A stretch of 64,000 nucleotides of DNA from Deinococcus radiopugnans ATCC 19172 (GTDB lineage: Bacteria > Deinococcota > Deinococci > Deinococcales > Deinococcaceae), in contig NZ_VDMO01000002.1 in NCBI RefSeq assembly GCF_006335125.1, positions 1-64,000 of the forward strand, given 5' to 3'. A program made the translations under genes and the position numbers. The notes under the pieces were generated by a model. That model was not told the origin of the DNA and made no database searches. It saw only the letters and a program-made list of their open reading frames with translations. Positions 31,471 to 41,789 of this stretch are shown here, piece after piece (position 1 is the stretch's first letter; each line of letters starts with the position of its first letter).

Positions 31471-33804
31471 ATGACCCGACCGTATGCCCGCCTGACGCTT
31501 GGCTGCACCGTCCTTCTGCTGGCCGGCTGCTCCCAGACCGCTCCCACCGCCGCGCCGGACACAGGGCTGCCCCCCGGCAGTCCCTACGCGGGCGGCCAGC
31601 AGTATCCCTGGAGTGACCGGCTCGACGCCCCCGGCGCCGATCCCTACGCGGACGGACGCCGCTATCCCTGGGTCTCCCCCACCGCCGCCTCCGGGGTGAA
31701 CGCGCAGGCCTTGAACACCGGCCAGAACCACCTGTCGGACCTGCAGTGGACGTCGGCCAGCAGCGGCTGGGGACCGGTGGAGCGGGACCGCAGCAACGGC
31801 GGGCAGGGCCAGAAGGACGGCAGGCCGATGAAGGTGGGCGGGCGCACCTTCGCCAAGGGGCTGGGGGTCCACGCCGCCTCCGAGATCCGCTACGCGCTGG
31901 GCGGCCAGTGCAACGTCTTCACGGCCTTCGTGGGCATCGACGAGGAGGTGGGGGGGCGGGGCAGCGCGCAGTTCCGGGTCTTCGGCGACGGCCGGCTGCT
32001 GTTCGACAGCGGCGTCCGGCGGGGCCGTGACCTGAGTCTGCCGGTCAACGTGAGCGTGGCCGGCGTGAAGGAACTGCGTCTGTCGGTCTCGGACGGGGGC
32101 GACACCAACCACTACGATCACGCCGACTGGGGCGACGCGGCGGTGGAGTGCGCCTCGGCGCAGCCGGAGGGCGACGTGTTCCTGAGCGACCTGCCGTACG
32201 CCGCGGCCAGCAGCGGCTGGGGGCCGGTGGAGTTCGACCGCAGCAACGGTGAGCAGCGCCAGTTCGACGGCCGGGCGCTGACCATCGGCGGGCGGGTCTT
32301 CGACAAAGGTCTGGGGGTGCATGCCTTTTCCATCCTCAGCTACGATCTGGGCAGGCGGTGCCACACCTTCTCGGCCCAGCTGGGCTTGGACGACGAGGTG
32401 GGCGCGCGCGGCAGCGTGGTGTTTCAGGTGTACGGCGACGACCGCAAGCTGTACGACAGCGGCGTGCTGCGCGGCAGCGACGCGGCCAAGCGTGCGACTG
32501 TCAAGGTGAGCGGCGTGAAGGCGCTCAAGCTGATCGTGACCGACGCGGCCGACAGCATCGACTACGATCACGCCGACTGGGCCGACGCCAAACTCAGCTG
32601 CGCGCCGGGAGCCGTGGCCCAGCCTGGCACCCTGGACCCGGGCTTCGGCAGCGGGGGCCGCGTGGGCGTGGGCGGGGTGGACGGGGTGGCCGAACCGGAC
32701 GGCGCGGTGGCTGTGCTGGACGCCGACTTCCGGGTCAGCCGCCTGTCGCCTTCCGGCGCGGTGCTGGCGCGGGGCGCGGCCCTGCCGAACGGCGTCGCCC
32801 ACGCGCTGGCCCGGCAGGCCGACGGCAAACTGGTCGCCGTGGGGCGGCTGGACGGCGAGATGGCCGCCGTGCGCTACCTGAGCAACCTGATGCTGGACCC
32901 CAGCTTCGGCGTGGGCGGCGTGGTGCGGCTGACGCTGAGCCAGCAGTCCGGACACGGCACCAGCACGAACACCGGCTCGGCGGCGCTGGACGTGGCCCTT
33001 CAACCAGACGGGCGGATCGTGCTGGGGGGTTACGCTCAGCGTCCGTACAGCATTGCCGGATTGCCCGCTGAAGACCGGCCAACCTCCTATGATCTGGCCC
33101 TGGTCCGCCTGACCCAGGCTGGCACCACAGACGCCAGTTTCGGTCAGAACGGCGCCGTCATCACCTCGCTCAACGGCAACCGCCTGTTCGATCCCGAAAA
33201 CCACCTGCCGGACGAAAAGATCTACGGCGTGGCGCTGCAACCCGACGGGAAGCTGGTCATCGTGGGCGAGTCGGAGGTGGACGGCGCTCAATACGCGGTT
33301 CTCGGCCGCTATCTCTCCGGCGGACAGCTCGATTCGGGCTTCGGCAGTGGGGGCCTGGCCGCACCAGCCGGTTCTTACTCGGGCTTCAGGACCGTGGCCT
33401 TGCAGCCGGACGGTCAGATCGTGGCAGGTGGGGGCGACGACCGCTTCCTGACCACCGCCTACCTTCAGAAATTCAGTTCGGCGGGCGTGGGCGGGGCCAG
33501 GGCCCGGTTTCAGTTCAGCAGCGCTGAAGACGCGAGTTTTCAACAGACCGTGGTCACCTCGCTGCTTCTGGACCGTGACGGCAGTGTGGTGGTGGGCGGC
33601 TACAACGACGCGGACGCGTACGTCGCCCGCTTCACGTCCACCTTGCAGCAGGACGCGGCCTTCGGGGGGGCGCCGGGCGGCCATGTCCTTCTCGGCAAGG
33701 GCCGGGCCGTTTCACTCGTCGGCACCACCGACAACCGCATCGTCGCCACCACGGCCGCCACAGAAGGCGGGCAGGGCCAGGGCACCTACCGACTCTTCCG
33801 CTAG
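31471..33804 (+). CDS. Lipoprotein with two NPCBM domains and delta-60 (beta-propeller-like) repeats, copy 1
   Basis: 777 residues with lipobox LLLAGCSQ. Two NPCBM-type carbohydrate-binding-like modules each begin with a SGWGPVE-x-DRSNG block and end with HYDHADWGDA or DYDHADWADA. The C-terminal half has delta-60/DUF5122 repeats such as LDPGFGSGGRV, LARQADGKLVAVGR, LQPDGRIVLGGY, LQPDGKLVIVGE and LQPDGQIVAGGG. It is probably displayed at the cell surface and binds glycans. GGAGA precedes ATG 31471; a longer frame from 31435 would lengthen the signal peptide unnaturally. It is closely similar to the next gene. Confidence 0.83.
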   Translation: MTRPYARLTLGCTVLLLAGCSQTAPTAAPDTGLPPGSPYAGGQQYPWSDRLDAPGADPYADGRRYPWVSPTAASGVNAQALNTGQNHLSDLQWTSASSGWGPVERDRSNGGQGQKDGRPMKVGGRTFAKGLGVHAASEIRYALGGQCNVFTAFVGIDEEVGGRGSAQFRVFGDGRLLFDSGVRRGRDLSLPVNVSVAGVKELRLSVSDGGDTNHYDHADWGDAAVECASAQPEGDVFLSDLPYAAASSGWGPVEFDRSNGEQRQFDGRALTIGGRVFDKGLGVHAFSILSYDLGRRCHTFSAQLGLDDEVGARGSVVFQVYGDDRKLYDSGVLRGSDAAKRATVKVSGVKALKLIVTDAADSIDYDHADWADAKLSCAPGAVAQPGTLDPGFGSGGRVGVGGVDGVAEPDGAVAVLDADFRVSRLSPSGAVLARGAALPNGVAHALARQADGKLVAVGRLDGEMAAVRYLSNLMLDPSFGVGGVVRLTLSQQSGHGTSTNTGSAALDVALQPDGRIVLGGYAQRPYSIAGLPAEDRPTSYDLALVRLTQAGTTDASFGQNGAVITSLNGNRLFDPENHLPDEKIYGVALQPDGKLVIVGESEVDGAQYAVLGRYLSGGQLDSGFGSGGLAAPAGSYSGFRTVALQPDGQIVAGGGDDRFLTTAYLQKFSSAGVGGARARFQFSSAEDASFQQTVVTSLLLDRDGSVVVGGYNDADAYVARFTSTLQQDAAFGGAPGGHVLLGKGRAVSLVGTTDNRIVATTAATEGGQGQGTYRLFR

Positions 33805-33825
33805 CCGCCACCTCCAGCCACCCGT

Positions 33826-33858
33826 CAGACCGTTTGGGAAGCCCACCCGAACGGTCTG
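33826..33858. repeat. Inverted repeat between the two NPCBM paralogues
   Basis: CAGACCGTT and AACGGTCTG form a 9-bp stem extended by GGG/CCC, 22 bp past the first paralogue's stop. There is no T-run, so termination is possible but unproven. Confidence 0.5.
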
Positions 33859-34079
33859 CTGTCGTGGGCGGCCAGGGTGTCGAAGGGGGCACGCTGACGG
33901 GGTCCGGCAATGGCGCACACCACACCTGACCCGTCAGCAGCGGGGTCCGGTCCACGTGCCACTCCACCTTAAGTCGCTTTTCACCCCCCCGGTCTGCGGC
34001 TACCATTGGACACGCCATCCTCTGCCGCCCCTTCCTCCCCAGCGTTCCTGACGTCTTCTCAACCGGCCGGAGAATCCAC

Positions 34080-36407
34080 ATGTCGACCCCGTTCGTTCCG
34101 CTGCTGCTCGGCTGCGCCGCCCTGTTGCTGGTTTCCTGTTCGCCGAAGCCCGCCCCACCGGGGCCGCCGGACGACGGCCGGCCGGCGGACAGCCCCTATA
34201 CGGGCGGCCGGCAGTATCCCTGGAGTGACCGGCTCGCACCCCACGGGGCCGACGCCTACGCCGACGGACACCGCTACCCGTGGCGCTCGCCCACGGCGGC
34301 GTCCGGTCTGGATTCCCGCCCCACGGAAAACGGCCACAACCTCCTGTCGGCCCTGCCCTGGACCTCGGCCACCAACGGCTGGGGACCGGTGGAGCGCGAC
34401 CGCAGCAACGGCTGGCAGGCCTCCGGCGACGGCACCACACTGAAGGTGGGCGGGCGCACGTTCGCCAGCGGACTGGGCGTCCACGCCGACTCGGAGATCC
34501 GCTACGCGCTGGGCGGCCAGTGCCAGACCTTCACGGCCTCCGTGGGCGTCGACGACGAGGTGGGCCCCAGGGGCAGCGTGCGCTTCAACGTCTTCGGCGA
34601 CGACACGCTGCTGTCTGGCGGTGAGGTCCGGCGCGGCGGGGAGTCGGCCCTGCCCATCGAGGTGGGGGTGACCGGCGTCCAGGAATTGCGGCTGGAGGTT
34701 CGTGGCGGCGAGGACAACCACTACGATCACGCCGACTGGGGCGACGCGGCGGTGGAGTGCACGGCGGCGGCGCCAGACAACGACATAACGCTGAGCCGTC
34801 TGGCCTACGTGTCGGCCAGCAACGGCTGGGGACCGGTGGAGCTTGACCGCAGCAACGGACCACAGGGCCTGCGGGACGGCGGCCCATTGACCGTCGCTGG
34901 GCAGGCCTTCGCCACGGGCCTGGGCGTGCACGCCCCGTCGACCCTCGAATACGATCTGGGCGGCGTCTGCACCACCTTCAGCGCGCAGCTCGGCGTGGAC
35001 GACGAGACCGGGGGCCGGGGCAGCGTGACCTTCCAAGTCTCCGGGGACGGGCGCACGCTGTACGACAGCGCGGTGGTCCGCGGCCACGATCCGGTCACGC
35101 CGGCCCGCGTCGATGTCACGGGGATACACGCCCTCAAACTGACGGTCACCGACGGGGGCGATGGCCTGAACCACGATCACGCCGACTGGGCCGGTGCCCG
35201 GCTGGACTGCGGCACTTCCGCGCCCGGCCGCGCGGGCACCCCAGACCCCAGCTTCGGCACCGGGGGGCGGGCGGACGCGGGCGGCGTCGACGTGGTGGCC
35301 GAGGACGGCGGCGCGGTGGTGGTGCTGGACGCCAACTTCGGCGTCACGCGGCTGTCGCCCTCCGGCGCAGTGCTGGGCCAGGGCACGGCCCGCCTGAACG
35401 GGGAGGCCAGCGCCCTGGCCCGCCAGCCGGACGGCGGCCTGATCGCCGTGGGCCATGCGGACGGCCAGATGACCGCGCTGCGCTACCGCCCCGACCTGAG
35501 CCTGGACTCGGCCTTCGGTCAGGGGGGCGTGGTCCGGCTGGAACTGGGCGTGGCGGACCACGCGTCTGACGGCGATCCGGTCCGCTCGGCGGCCACCGAC
35601 GTGGCGGCGCAGCCGGACGGCAGGGTCGTGCTGGTGGGGTACGCCGCGCGGCCCTACTCGCCGGTGCCCGACGTCACGCTCTCGGACGATGATTTTGCTG
35701 TCGTGCGGCTGGACCGCAACGGCGCACCGGACCCGGCCTTCGGTCAGGGGGGCGTCACCACCACCACCCTGAACGGGCGGCTGGGCGCCACGGGGGATTC
35801 CGCTGACCGGCTGTACAGCGCGGCGCTGCAGCCGGATGGCCGGATCGTGGTGGCAGGCGAGGCCCACTACGACGCCAACAACTACAGCGCTGTGGTGGCG
35901 CGCTACCGGGCCGACGGAACGCTGGACCCGGCCTTCGCGCAGGGCGGCCTCGCCTTTGGGGATCTCGGCGGGCGCAACACCTTCCATGCGGTGGCCCTGG
36001 AACCGGACGGCACCATCGTGGCGGGCGGGGGCACGCGGCGCTTTTTCACCAGCGCCCTGCTGCAGCGCTTCAGTGCGGACGGCGTGGCCGGGCCGGCGGT
36101 GAACTTCCAGTTCAAGGAGCCGGACAACCCGCTGGCGTACCAGACCGTCGTGACCACGCTGGCCGCCCAGGACGACGGCCACCTCCTGCTGGGCGGCTTC
36201 GAGGACGGCTACACCTACGTCGCCAGGTTCAGCGCCTCCCTGACGCAGGATCTGAACTTCGGGGACGCGCCGCAGGGCAACGTGCCGGTCAGTCCCGGCT
36301 TGCGGATCGCCCTGGCCACCCCGGCCGGGCGCAGCTTCGCCGTGACCACGGCCCAGACCACGGCCAGCGGCACCCAGGGCCAGGGCACGCTGCGCCTGTT
36401 CTACTGA
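34080..36407 (+). CDS. Lipoprotein with two NPCBM domains and delta-60 repeats, copy 2
   Basis: 775 residues, lipobox LLLVSCSP. Same architecture and order as the preceding gene: the leader SPYTGGRQYPWSDRL, two NPCBM modules marked by NGWGPVE-x-DRSNG and YDHADWGDA / HDHADWAGA, then delta-60 repeats including LARQPDGGLIAVGH, AQPDGRVVLVGY, LQPDGRIVVAGE and LEPDGTIVAGGG. The two proteins align over their full length, so this is a tandem duplication. GGAGA precedes the ATG by about 8 nt. Likely a surface glycan-binding protein; no catalytic residues are apparent. Confidence 0.83.
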   Translation: MSTPFVPLLLGCAALLLVSCSPKPAPPGPPDDGRPADSPYTGGRQYPWSDRLAPHGADAYADGHRYPWRSPTAASGLDSRPTENGHNLLSALPWTSATNGWGPVERDRSNGWQASGDGTTLKVGGRTFASGLGVHADSEIRYALGGQCQTFTASVGVDDEVGPRGSVRFNVFGDDTLLSGGEVRRGGESALPIEVGVTGVQELRLEVRGGEDNHYDHADWGDAAVECTAAAPDNDITLSRLAYVSASNGWGPVELDRSNGPQGLRDGGPLTVAGQAFATGLGVHAPSTLEYDLGGVCTTFSAQLGVDDETGGRGSVTFQVSGDGRTLYDSAVVRGHDPVTPARVDVTGIHALKLTVTDGGDGLNHDHADWAGARLDCGTSAPGRAGTPDPSFGTGGRADAGGVDVVAEDGGAVVVLDANFGVTRLSPSGAVLGQGTARLNGEASALARQPDGGLIAVGHADGQMTALRYRPDLSLDSAFGQGGVVRLELGVADHASDGDPVRSAATDVAAQPDGRVVLVGYAARPYSPVPDVTLSDDDFAVVRLDRNGAPDPAFGQGGVTTTTLNGRLGATGDSADRLYSAALQPDGRIVVAGEAHYDANNYSAVVARYRADGTLDPAFAQGGLAFGDLGGRNTFHAVALEPDGTIVAGGGTRRFFTSALLQRFSADGVAGPAVNFQFKEPDNPLAYQTVVTTLAAQDDGHLLLGGFEDGYTYVARFSASLTQDLNFGDAPQGNVPVSPGLRIALATPAGRSFAVTTAQTTASGTQGQGTLRLFY

Positions 36408-36444
36408 GGCCCGCCGCGGCGAGGGGCCGCCCGCCCGCATGCTC

Positions 36445-36450
36445 TAGGCT
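36445..36450 (+). promoter_or_regulatory. -10 box of the VOC gene (leaderless layout)
   Basis: TAGGCT ends 6 nt before ATG 36457. Confidence 0.45.
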
Positions 36451-36456
36451 GGGGCC

Positions 36457-36879
36457 ATGCTCAAGCATGTGTCGTTCATCACCGCTGATCTGGACGCGGT
36501 CCTGGCCTTTTACGAGCGGCTGGGCGGCGTGACCGAGAAGACCCTGACCACCCCCGAGGGCCACCGGCGCGGCGTGCTGCGCCTGGCAGACGGGCAGGGC
36601 GAGCGGGGGGGCCGCCTCCAGTTCTTCCAGATCGCGGGCGAGGCGCCGCACCCACAGCTGCACTGGGCCGAACACGTCGCGGTGTATGTCACGGACCTGC
36701 GCGCGCTGCTGCCTGCGCTCCGCGCGGCGGGCGTGACGGTCAGCCGGGACCTGGCCCCCAGCCCCGGCGGGCGCGATATGGTCTTCGTGCTGGACCCGGA
36801 CGGCCGGCAGGTCGAGCTGCTGGAGGCCGGCGACCGTGCGGCGCCGGGCCGCAGCCCAGCCGCGCCCCCCCTTCACTAG
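36457..36879 (+). CDS. VOC-family protein (glyoxalase I-like)
   Basis: 140 residues with the two beta-alpha-beta-beta-beta halves of the vicinal oxygen chelate fold. MLKHVSFITADLDAVLAFYE supplies the first metal-ligand His. HVAVYVTDLRALLPALRAAG and FVLDPDGRQVELLEA supply the second half with a His and the terminal Glu. That arrangement fits glyoxalase I or related metal-dependent enzymes, but the substrate is unknown. The last 15 residues are low complexity. The gene is monocistronic and convergent with the diguanylate cyclase gene. Confidence 0.8.
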   Translation: MLKHVSFITADLDAVLAFYERLGGVTEKTLTTPEGHRRGVLRLADGQGERGGRLQFFQIAGEAPHPQLHWAEHVAVYVTDLRALLPALRAAGVTVSRDLAPSPGGRDMVFVLDPDGRQVELLEAGDRAAPGRSPAAPPLH

Positions 36880-36912
36880 GGCCGGGCCACCGAGGCCGGG
36901 CCAGACCCGCGT

Positions 36913-37956
36913 TCAGCGAACGGCGTTGCGGCCCAGGTTCTTGGCCTCGTACATCGCCTGATCGGCGCGTCCGAACAGCTGGTCGGCGGTGTCGTTGGCC
37001 CCCCGGTACGAGGCCACCCCAAAGCTGGCGGTGATCTCCAGGTCCGCCAACGGCTGACCGGAGATCTCACGCCTGAGCCGCTCGGCGACCACCAGCGCCT
37101 CGGGCTTGGCGAGTCCAGGCAGCAGCACGATAAATTCCTCGCCCCCCCAGCGGCCCACCATGCCGCCGCCGCTGCCCACCGCCCGCCGCAGACGCTTGGC
37201 CACCGCCCGCAACACGTCGTCGCCGGTGGCGTGGCCGTACAGATCGTTGACGCTCTTGAAATGGTCAATGTCGGTCACGATCACGCTCATGGGCGTGTTG
37301 TGCTGCCGGGAGTGGTTCATGGCCCGCTCCAGTTCCTCCTCGATGGCGCCGCGCCCGTACACCATGGTCAGGGCGTCCTGCCGCGCCGCCCGCAGCCGGC
37401 CCTGGTCCTGCTCGTGGGTCAGCAGGTTGCCCTCGATAAAGGTCATGATCAGGTACGACACGTAGGTGGTGATCGTCAGGGTCAGGCTGACCGTCAGCCA
37501 GTCGGCCAGCTGCGCCATGGAAAAAGGGCCGTGCAGCGTCAGGGAGCCCAGGAGCGTCAGCAGGGTCAGCACGTTGGCCCCCAGGCCCCAGCGCGACCCC
37601 AGAATCAGAAACGAGATCGGCACGTTGACGCTCTGCCACAAGAACAGTTGCAGCAGGTTCTGGTCGGCGCTCAGCACCCGCGGGATCTCGAACACCAGGG
37701 TCAGCAGGCAGCCGACATAGGTCAGCAGGTAGATCTGGCGCAGCCGCTGCGGCTCGGCCCACACCAGGAGCGAGGTGAGCAGCAACAGCGCGGCGAGGCC
37801 GAAGCGCGGCGCCAGGAAGGTCTGCAGCACCGGGCCGGCCGGGTTGGCCAGGGTCACCAGCAGCACGAACAGCACGTACGTCAGGCTGGCGGCGTACACC
37901 ACGTACTGCTGACTGTTCAGTAACCGCTGCTGAAGTGAACCGGTGCGCCTCTCCAT
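36913..37956 (-). CDS. Membrane-bound diguanylate cyclase (GGDEF)
   Basis: 347 residues: about six N-terminal membrane helices (residues 15-165), then a GGDEF domain that would make cyclic di-GMP. The substrate-binding start is DALTMVYGRGAIEEELE, followed by VIVTDIDHFKSVNDLYGHATG, and the active loop reads GRWGGEEF, a functional variant. The five residues before the loop do not contain the RxxD inhibitory site (they read SGGGMVGRW), so product feedback inhibition is not expected. It is convergent with the VOC gene. Confidence 0.9.
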   Translation of the reverse strand: MERRTGSLQQRLLNSQQYVVYAASLTYVLFVLLVTLANPAGPVLQTFLAPRFGLAALLLLTSLLVWAEPQRLRQIYLLTYVGCLLTLVFEIPRVLSADQNLLQLFLWQSVNVPISFLILGSRWGLGANVLTLLTLLGSLTLHGPFSMAQLADWLTVSLTLTITTYVSYLIMTFIEGNLLTHEQDQGRLRAARQDALTMVYGRGAIEEELERAMNHSRQHNTPMSVIVTDIDHFKSVNDLYGHATGDDVLRAVAKRLRRAVGSGGGMVGRWGGEEFIVLLPGLAKPEALVVAERLRREISGQPLADLEITASFGVASYRGANDTADQLFGRADQAMYEAKNLGRNAVR

Positions 37957-38312
37957 GACCTGGCGTCATCCTAGAGGCCACGTCCTGACAGCAGGCTCAA
38001 AGTTGAGTTCAGGGTACAAGAAACGTTGTCGGGGCTGTTCGCACCCGCACCGGCCACGCCGCGCGACAAGCGGCAGCAGGGGCCACCGGCCCTCACCAGC
38101 ACGGCATGAATAAAACTTCACAGCGGCGGCGGTTCTGGTTTTGCAGGACCGCCGCCGCTGTGCTGACCCGCTGCGGGCCGGGCGTTCTTAATGTGGTGTG
38201 TCCTGACGCAACCCCGCCTTACAGCGAACCCGGCAGTCCTCCGGGGCAGAGTGCCCACTCCTCCGGGGGCCAGACGGCCGGGGCACACGCGAACGCCTGC
38301 CCCGCCGCCAGC
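37957..38312. other. Intergenic region between diguanylate cyclase and ndk
   Basis: No credible gene in these 356 bp. It holds the hairpin at 38121-38160 and otherwise nothing I recognise. Confidence 0.6.
38111..38160 (-). terminator. GC-rich hairpin terminator downstream of ndk
   Basis: CAGCGGCGGCGGT (38121-38133) and ACCGCCGCCGCTG (38148-38160) form a perfect 13-bp stem. On the minus strand it is followed by TGAAGTTTTATTC. It is 150 bp past the ndk stop. Confidence 0.7.
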
Positions 38313-38729
38313 TCAGTCCAGCAGTTCGCCGGCCGCGAAGAACAGCCCCAACTCGCGCTCGGCACTCTCGGCGCTGTCGCTGCCGTGGGTCACGTTCTCG
38401 CCGGTGGTGGTGGCGAAGTCGGCGCGGATGGTGCCGGGGGCGGCGTTGGCCGGGTTGGTGGCCCCCATCATGGCCCGCCAGCCCGCGATGGCCCCCTCGC
38501 CTTCCAGCGCGATGGCCACCACGGGGCCGCCGGTGATGAACTCCACCAGTTCGCCGAAGAAGGGACGCTCCTTGTGCTCGCCGTAATGCGTCTCGGCGGT
38601 CTGGCGCGAGATCGTCATCTGCTTGAGGCCCACCACGCGGTAGCCCTTGCGGGCGATGCGGGCGAGAATTTCGGGGGTCAGGCCGCGGCGCACGCCGTCG
38701 GGTTTGATCATTGCAAAAGTCCGTTCCAT
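38313..38729 (-). CDS. ndk: Nucleoside diphosphate kinase
   Basis: 138 residues, standard NDK length. It transfers the gamma phosphate from ATP to NDPs through a phosphohistidine. The motifs are [17 protein letters not shown] at the N-terminus, [17 protein letters not shown], and the active-site His in [15 protein letters not shown]. The start at ATG 38729 fits the family exactly. TATGCT lies 10 nt upstream on the minus strand. It is divergent from the ABC permease gene. Confidence 0.97.
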   Translation of the reverse strand: MERTFAMIKPDGVRRGLTPEILARIARKGYRVVGLKQMTISRQTAETHYGEHKERPFFGELVEFITGGPVVAIALEGEGAIAGWRAMMGATNPANAAPGTIRADFATTTGENVTHGSDSAESAERELGLFFAAGELLD

Positions 38730-38829
38730 AGCGCCAGCGAGCATAGCAAAAAGAGGACGGCACCCCACGCCCCGTGCCAGCCGTGGCATCGGGGCCGCGT
38801 GGGTGCGCCCACAACCCGTTTTCGCCCCG

Positions 38830-38835
38830 TACAAT
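38830..38835 (+). promoter_or_regulatory. -10 box of the ABC permease operon (leaderless layout)
   Basis: TACAAT, then 7 nt, then GTG 38843 in frame. This decides the start over the ATG at 38834, which lies inside the -10 box. Confidence 0.6.
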
Positions 38836-38842
38836 GGGCCGC

Positions 38843-40821
38843 GTGACCCACAACACCCAATCTCGTCCATCCGGGGACGCGTCGCGTGTCGCGCTGATCG
38901 CGTGCGCGGTGGCCGCCGCAGGGATGCTGCTCTTTCCACTCGCCGCGCTGGGCCGGGGCTTCAGCGCCGACGCCGTGCTGCTGCATCTCAGCGGCTCCGT
39001 TCTGAATCTGGCCAGCAATCAGGACGCGCCGCTGGCCAGCCCGGGCAGCGCCCTGATCCTGGGCTGGGCCACGCTGGCCATGATCGTGGCCACCCTGATC
39101 GGGGCCGTGCGCCGCGCGGGCTGGTTCTGGATCACCGGCCTGCTGGCCTTCGGGCTGGCGGTGGCGGCGGTGCTGGCCCTGAACAGCGGACTGGCCGTGC
39201 AGATCGAGCGCGTGGCCGCCGACAGCAGCCTGCGGGCCGGGGCCAAGCGGCAACTGCGCAACTTCTACGACGGCGGCGGCATGAACCTGGGCCTGTTCCT
39301 GCCCATGCTGGCCGGGCTGATCGCCGCCGGCGCCGGCCTGAGCGCCCGCGAATGGGTGCTGGACCGCTTCAACCGGCTGCGCGGCCTGCTGGTCCCGGTG
39401 TCGGCCATCACGCTGGCGGTGCTGGTGGGGGCCGTGGTGGTGCTGGTGGTGCAGCCCATCGTCAATCCCTCAGGGCGGGAACTGACCCTGTGGCAGGCCT
39501 GGCTGGCCAAGAGCGACGTGGTGTATTTCGTGTACTCCACGCTGTTTGCGCCGGTCACCCGCCTGTCGCCGCTGCTGTCGAGCCTCAAGCTGGCCACGCC
39601 GCTGATCTTCACCGGCCTGAGCGTGGCCTTCGCCTTCCGCACGGGCCTCTTCAACATCGGCGCGCCGGGTCAGCTGACCATGGGGGCCATCGGCGCGATG
39701 CTGATGGGCGTGTACGGCCCCCCCAGCCTGGGCTGGGCGCTGCTGCCCCTGTCGGTGCTGGCGGCGGCGGCGGGCGGGGCGCTGTGGGGCGCGATTCCAG
39801 GCCTGCTCAAGGCCCGCTTCGGCTCCAGCGAGGTCATCAACACCATCATGCTCAATTACGTGGCCTCGGCGGTGTTCATCTTCCTGATCGGCAGCGAGAC
39901 CTTTCCCTTTCTGGGCAAAACCTACACCCTGCCGTTCAAGGCGCCCGGCTTCGAGGCCAAGAGCCAGGAACTGCAGCAGGCCGCCCAGCTGCCCACCCTG
40001 CTGGACCTGTTCAACGTCGGCCCGGCGGGCGGCGGCTACGTCCTGAGCATCGGCCTGGTGGTGGCGGTGATTGCCCTGCTGGTGGCGCGGCCTCTGTTGA
40101 GAACCGTGAAAAACGGCGGATTGATCGCCATCGTGATCGCGCTGGCGGCGGGCGCGCTGACGTGGCGCATCGGGATTCCGGCGAACATCACCGGCAGCCA
40201 GCTCAACGCGTCGTTCCTGATTGCGCTGGCCTGCGTGGCGCTGTTCGGCACCCTGATGTGGCGCACCGCCACCGGCTACGCGCTGCGGGCGGTGGGCCTG
40301 TCGCCGCGCGCCGCCGAATACGGCGGCATCAGTGTGGCGCGCGGCACCATCCTGGCGATGACGCTGGCGGGCATGTTCGCCGGGCTGGCCGGCACCCACT
40401 ACGTCAACGGCGGGGCGCTCGACGAGTACCGCCTGAAGGGCAACATGCCGGTCAACGTGGGCTTCGACGGCATCGCGGTGGCGCTGATGGGCCAGAACAC
40501 CCCCACCGGGGTGGTCTTCGCCAGCCTGCTGTTCGGCACGGTGGACACCGGCGGGGTGGACGTCGACCAGCAACTCGACGGCGTGAACAAGGACATCGTG
40601 ACGGTCTTGAAGGCCCTGATCGTGCTGTTCATCGCCGCCGGAGGCTTCCTGAGCCGGCGGCTGGTGGACCCGCCGCCGCCGCAACTGGTGGCCGCCACCG
40701 ACCGAACCGGCACGGATGAGGCAGGCAAACTCTCTCCCGGCGTGGCGGCGCAGCAGGCGTCGACCCCCAACCCCAACGTCGGGTACGCCAGTGAAGAGAA
40801 CACCCGTGAAGGGGGCAAATA

Positions 40822-40822
<1 letters not shown>
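38843..40822 (+). CDS. BMP-type nucleoside/sugar ABC transporter, permease 1
   Basis: 659 residues. The C-terminal 370 residues are a BPD_transp_2 permease, with [38 protein letters not shown] and [17 protein letters not shown], characteristic of YufP/BmpB-like nucleoside importers. The N-terminus adds about 180 residues with five or so extra hydrophobic helices, longer than usual. It should form the inner-membrane channel with the next gene product. The start is GTG 38843. The stop overlaps the next ATG (TAATG). No ATPase or binding lipoprotein is encoded in the window. Confidence 0.87.
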
Positions 40823-41736
<914 letters not shown>

Positions 41737-41789
41737 CGGACGCGGCGCGGGCGTCCGGGCCGCCAGAGGTCCTGGGGGTTAGAACCACC

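Noticed and set aside
33826..33858. Intrinsic terminator after the first NPCBM lipoprotein
   Set aside because: Good stem but no T-run on either strand, so listed only as an inverted repeat.
37957..38312. tRNA or small RNA gene around the 38121 hairpin
   Set aside because: The hairpin is a simple stem with a T-rich tail; no cloverleaf or conserved RNA motif was found.
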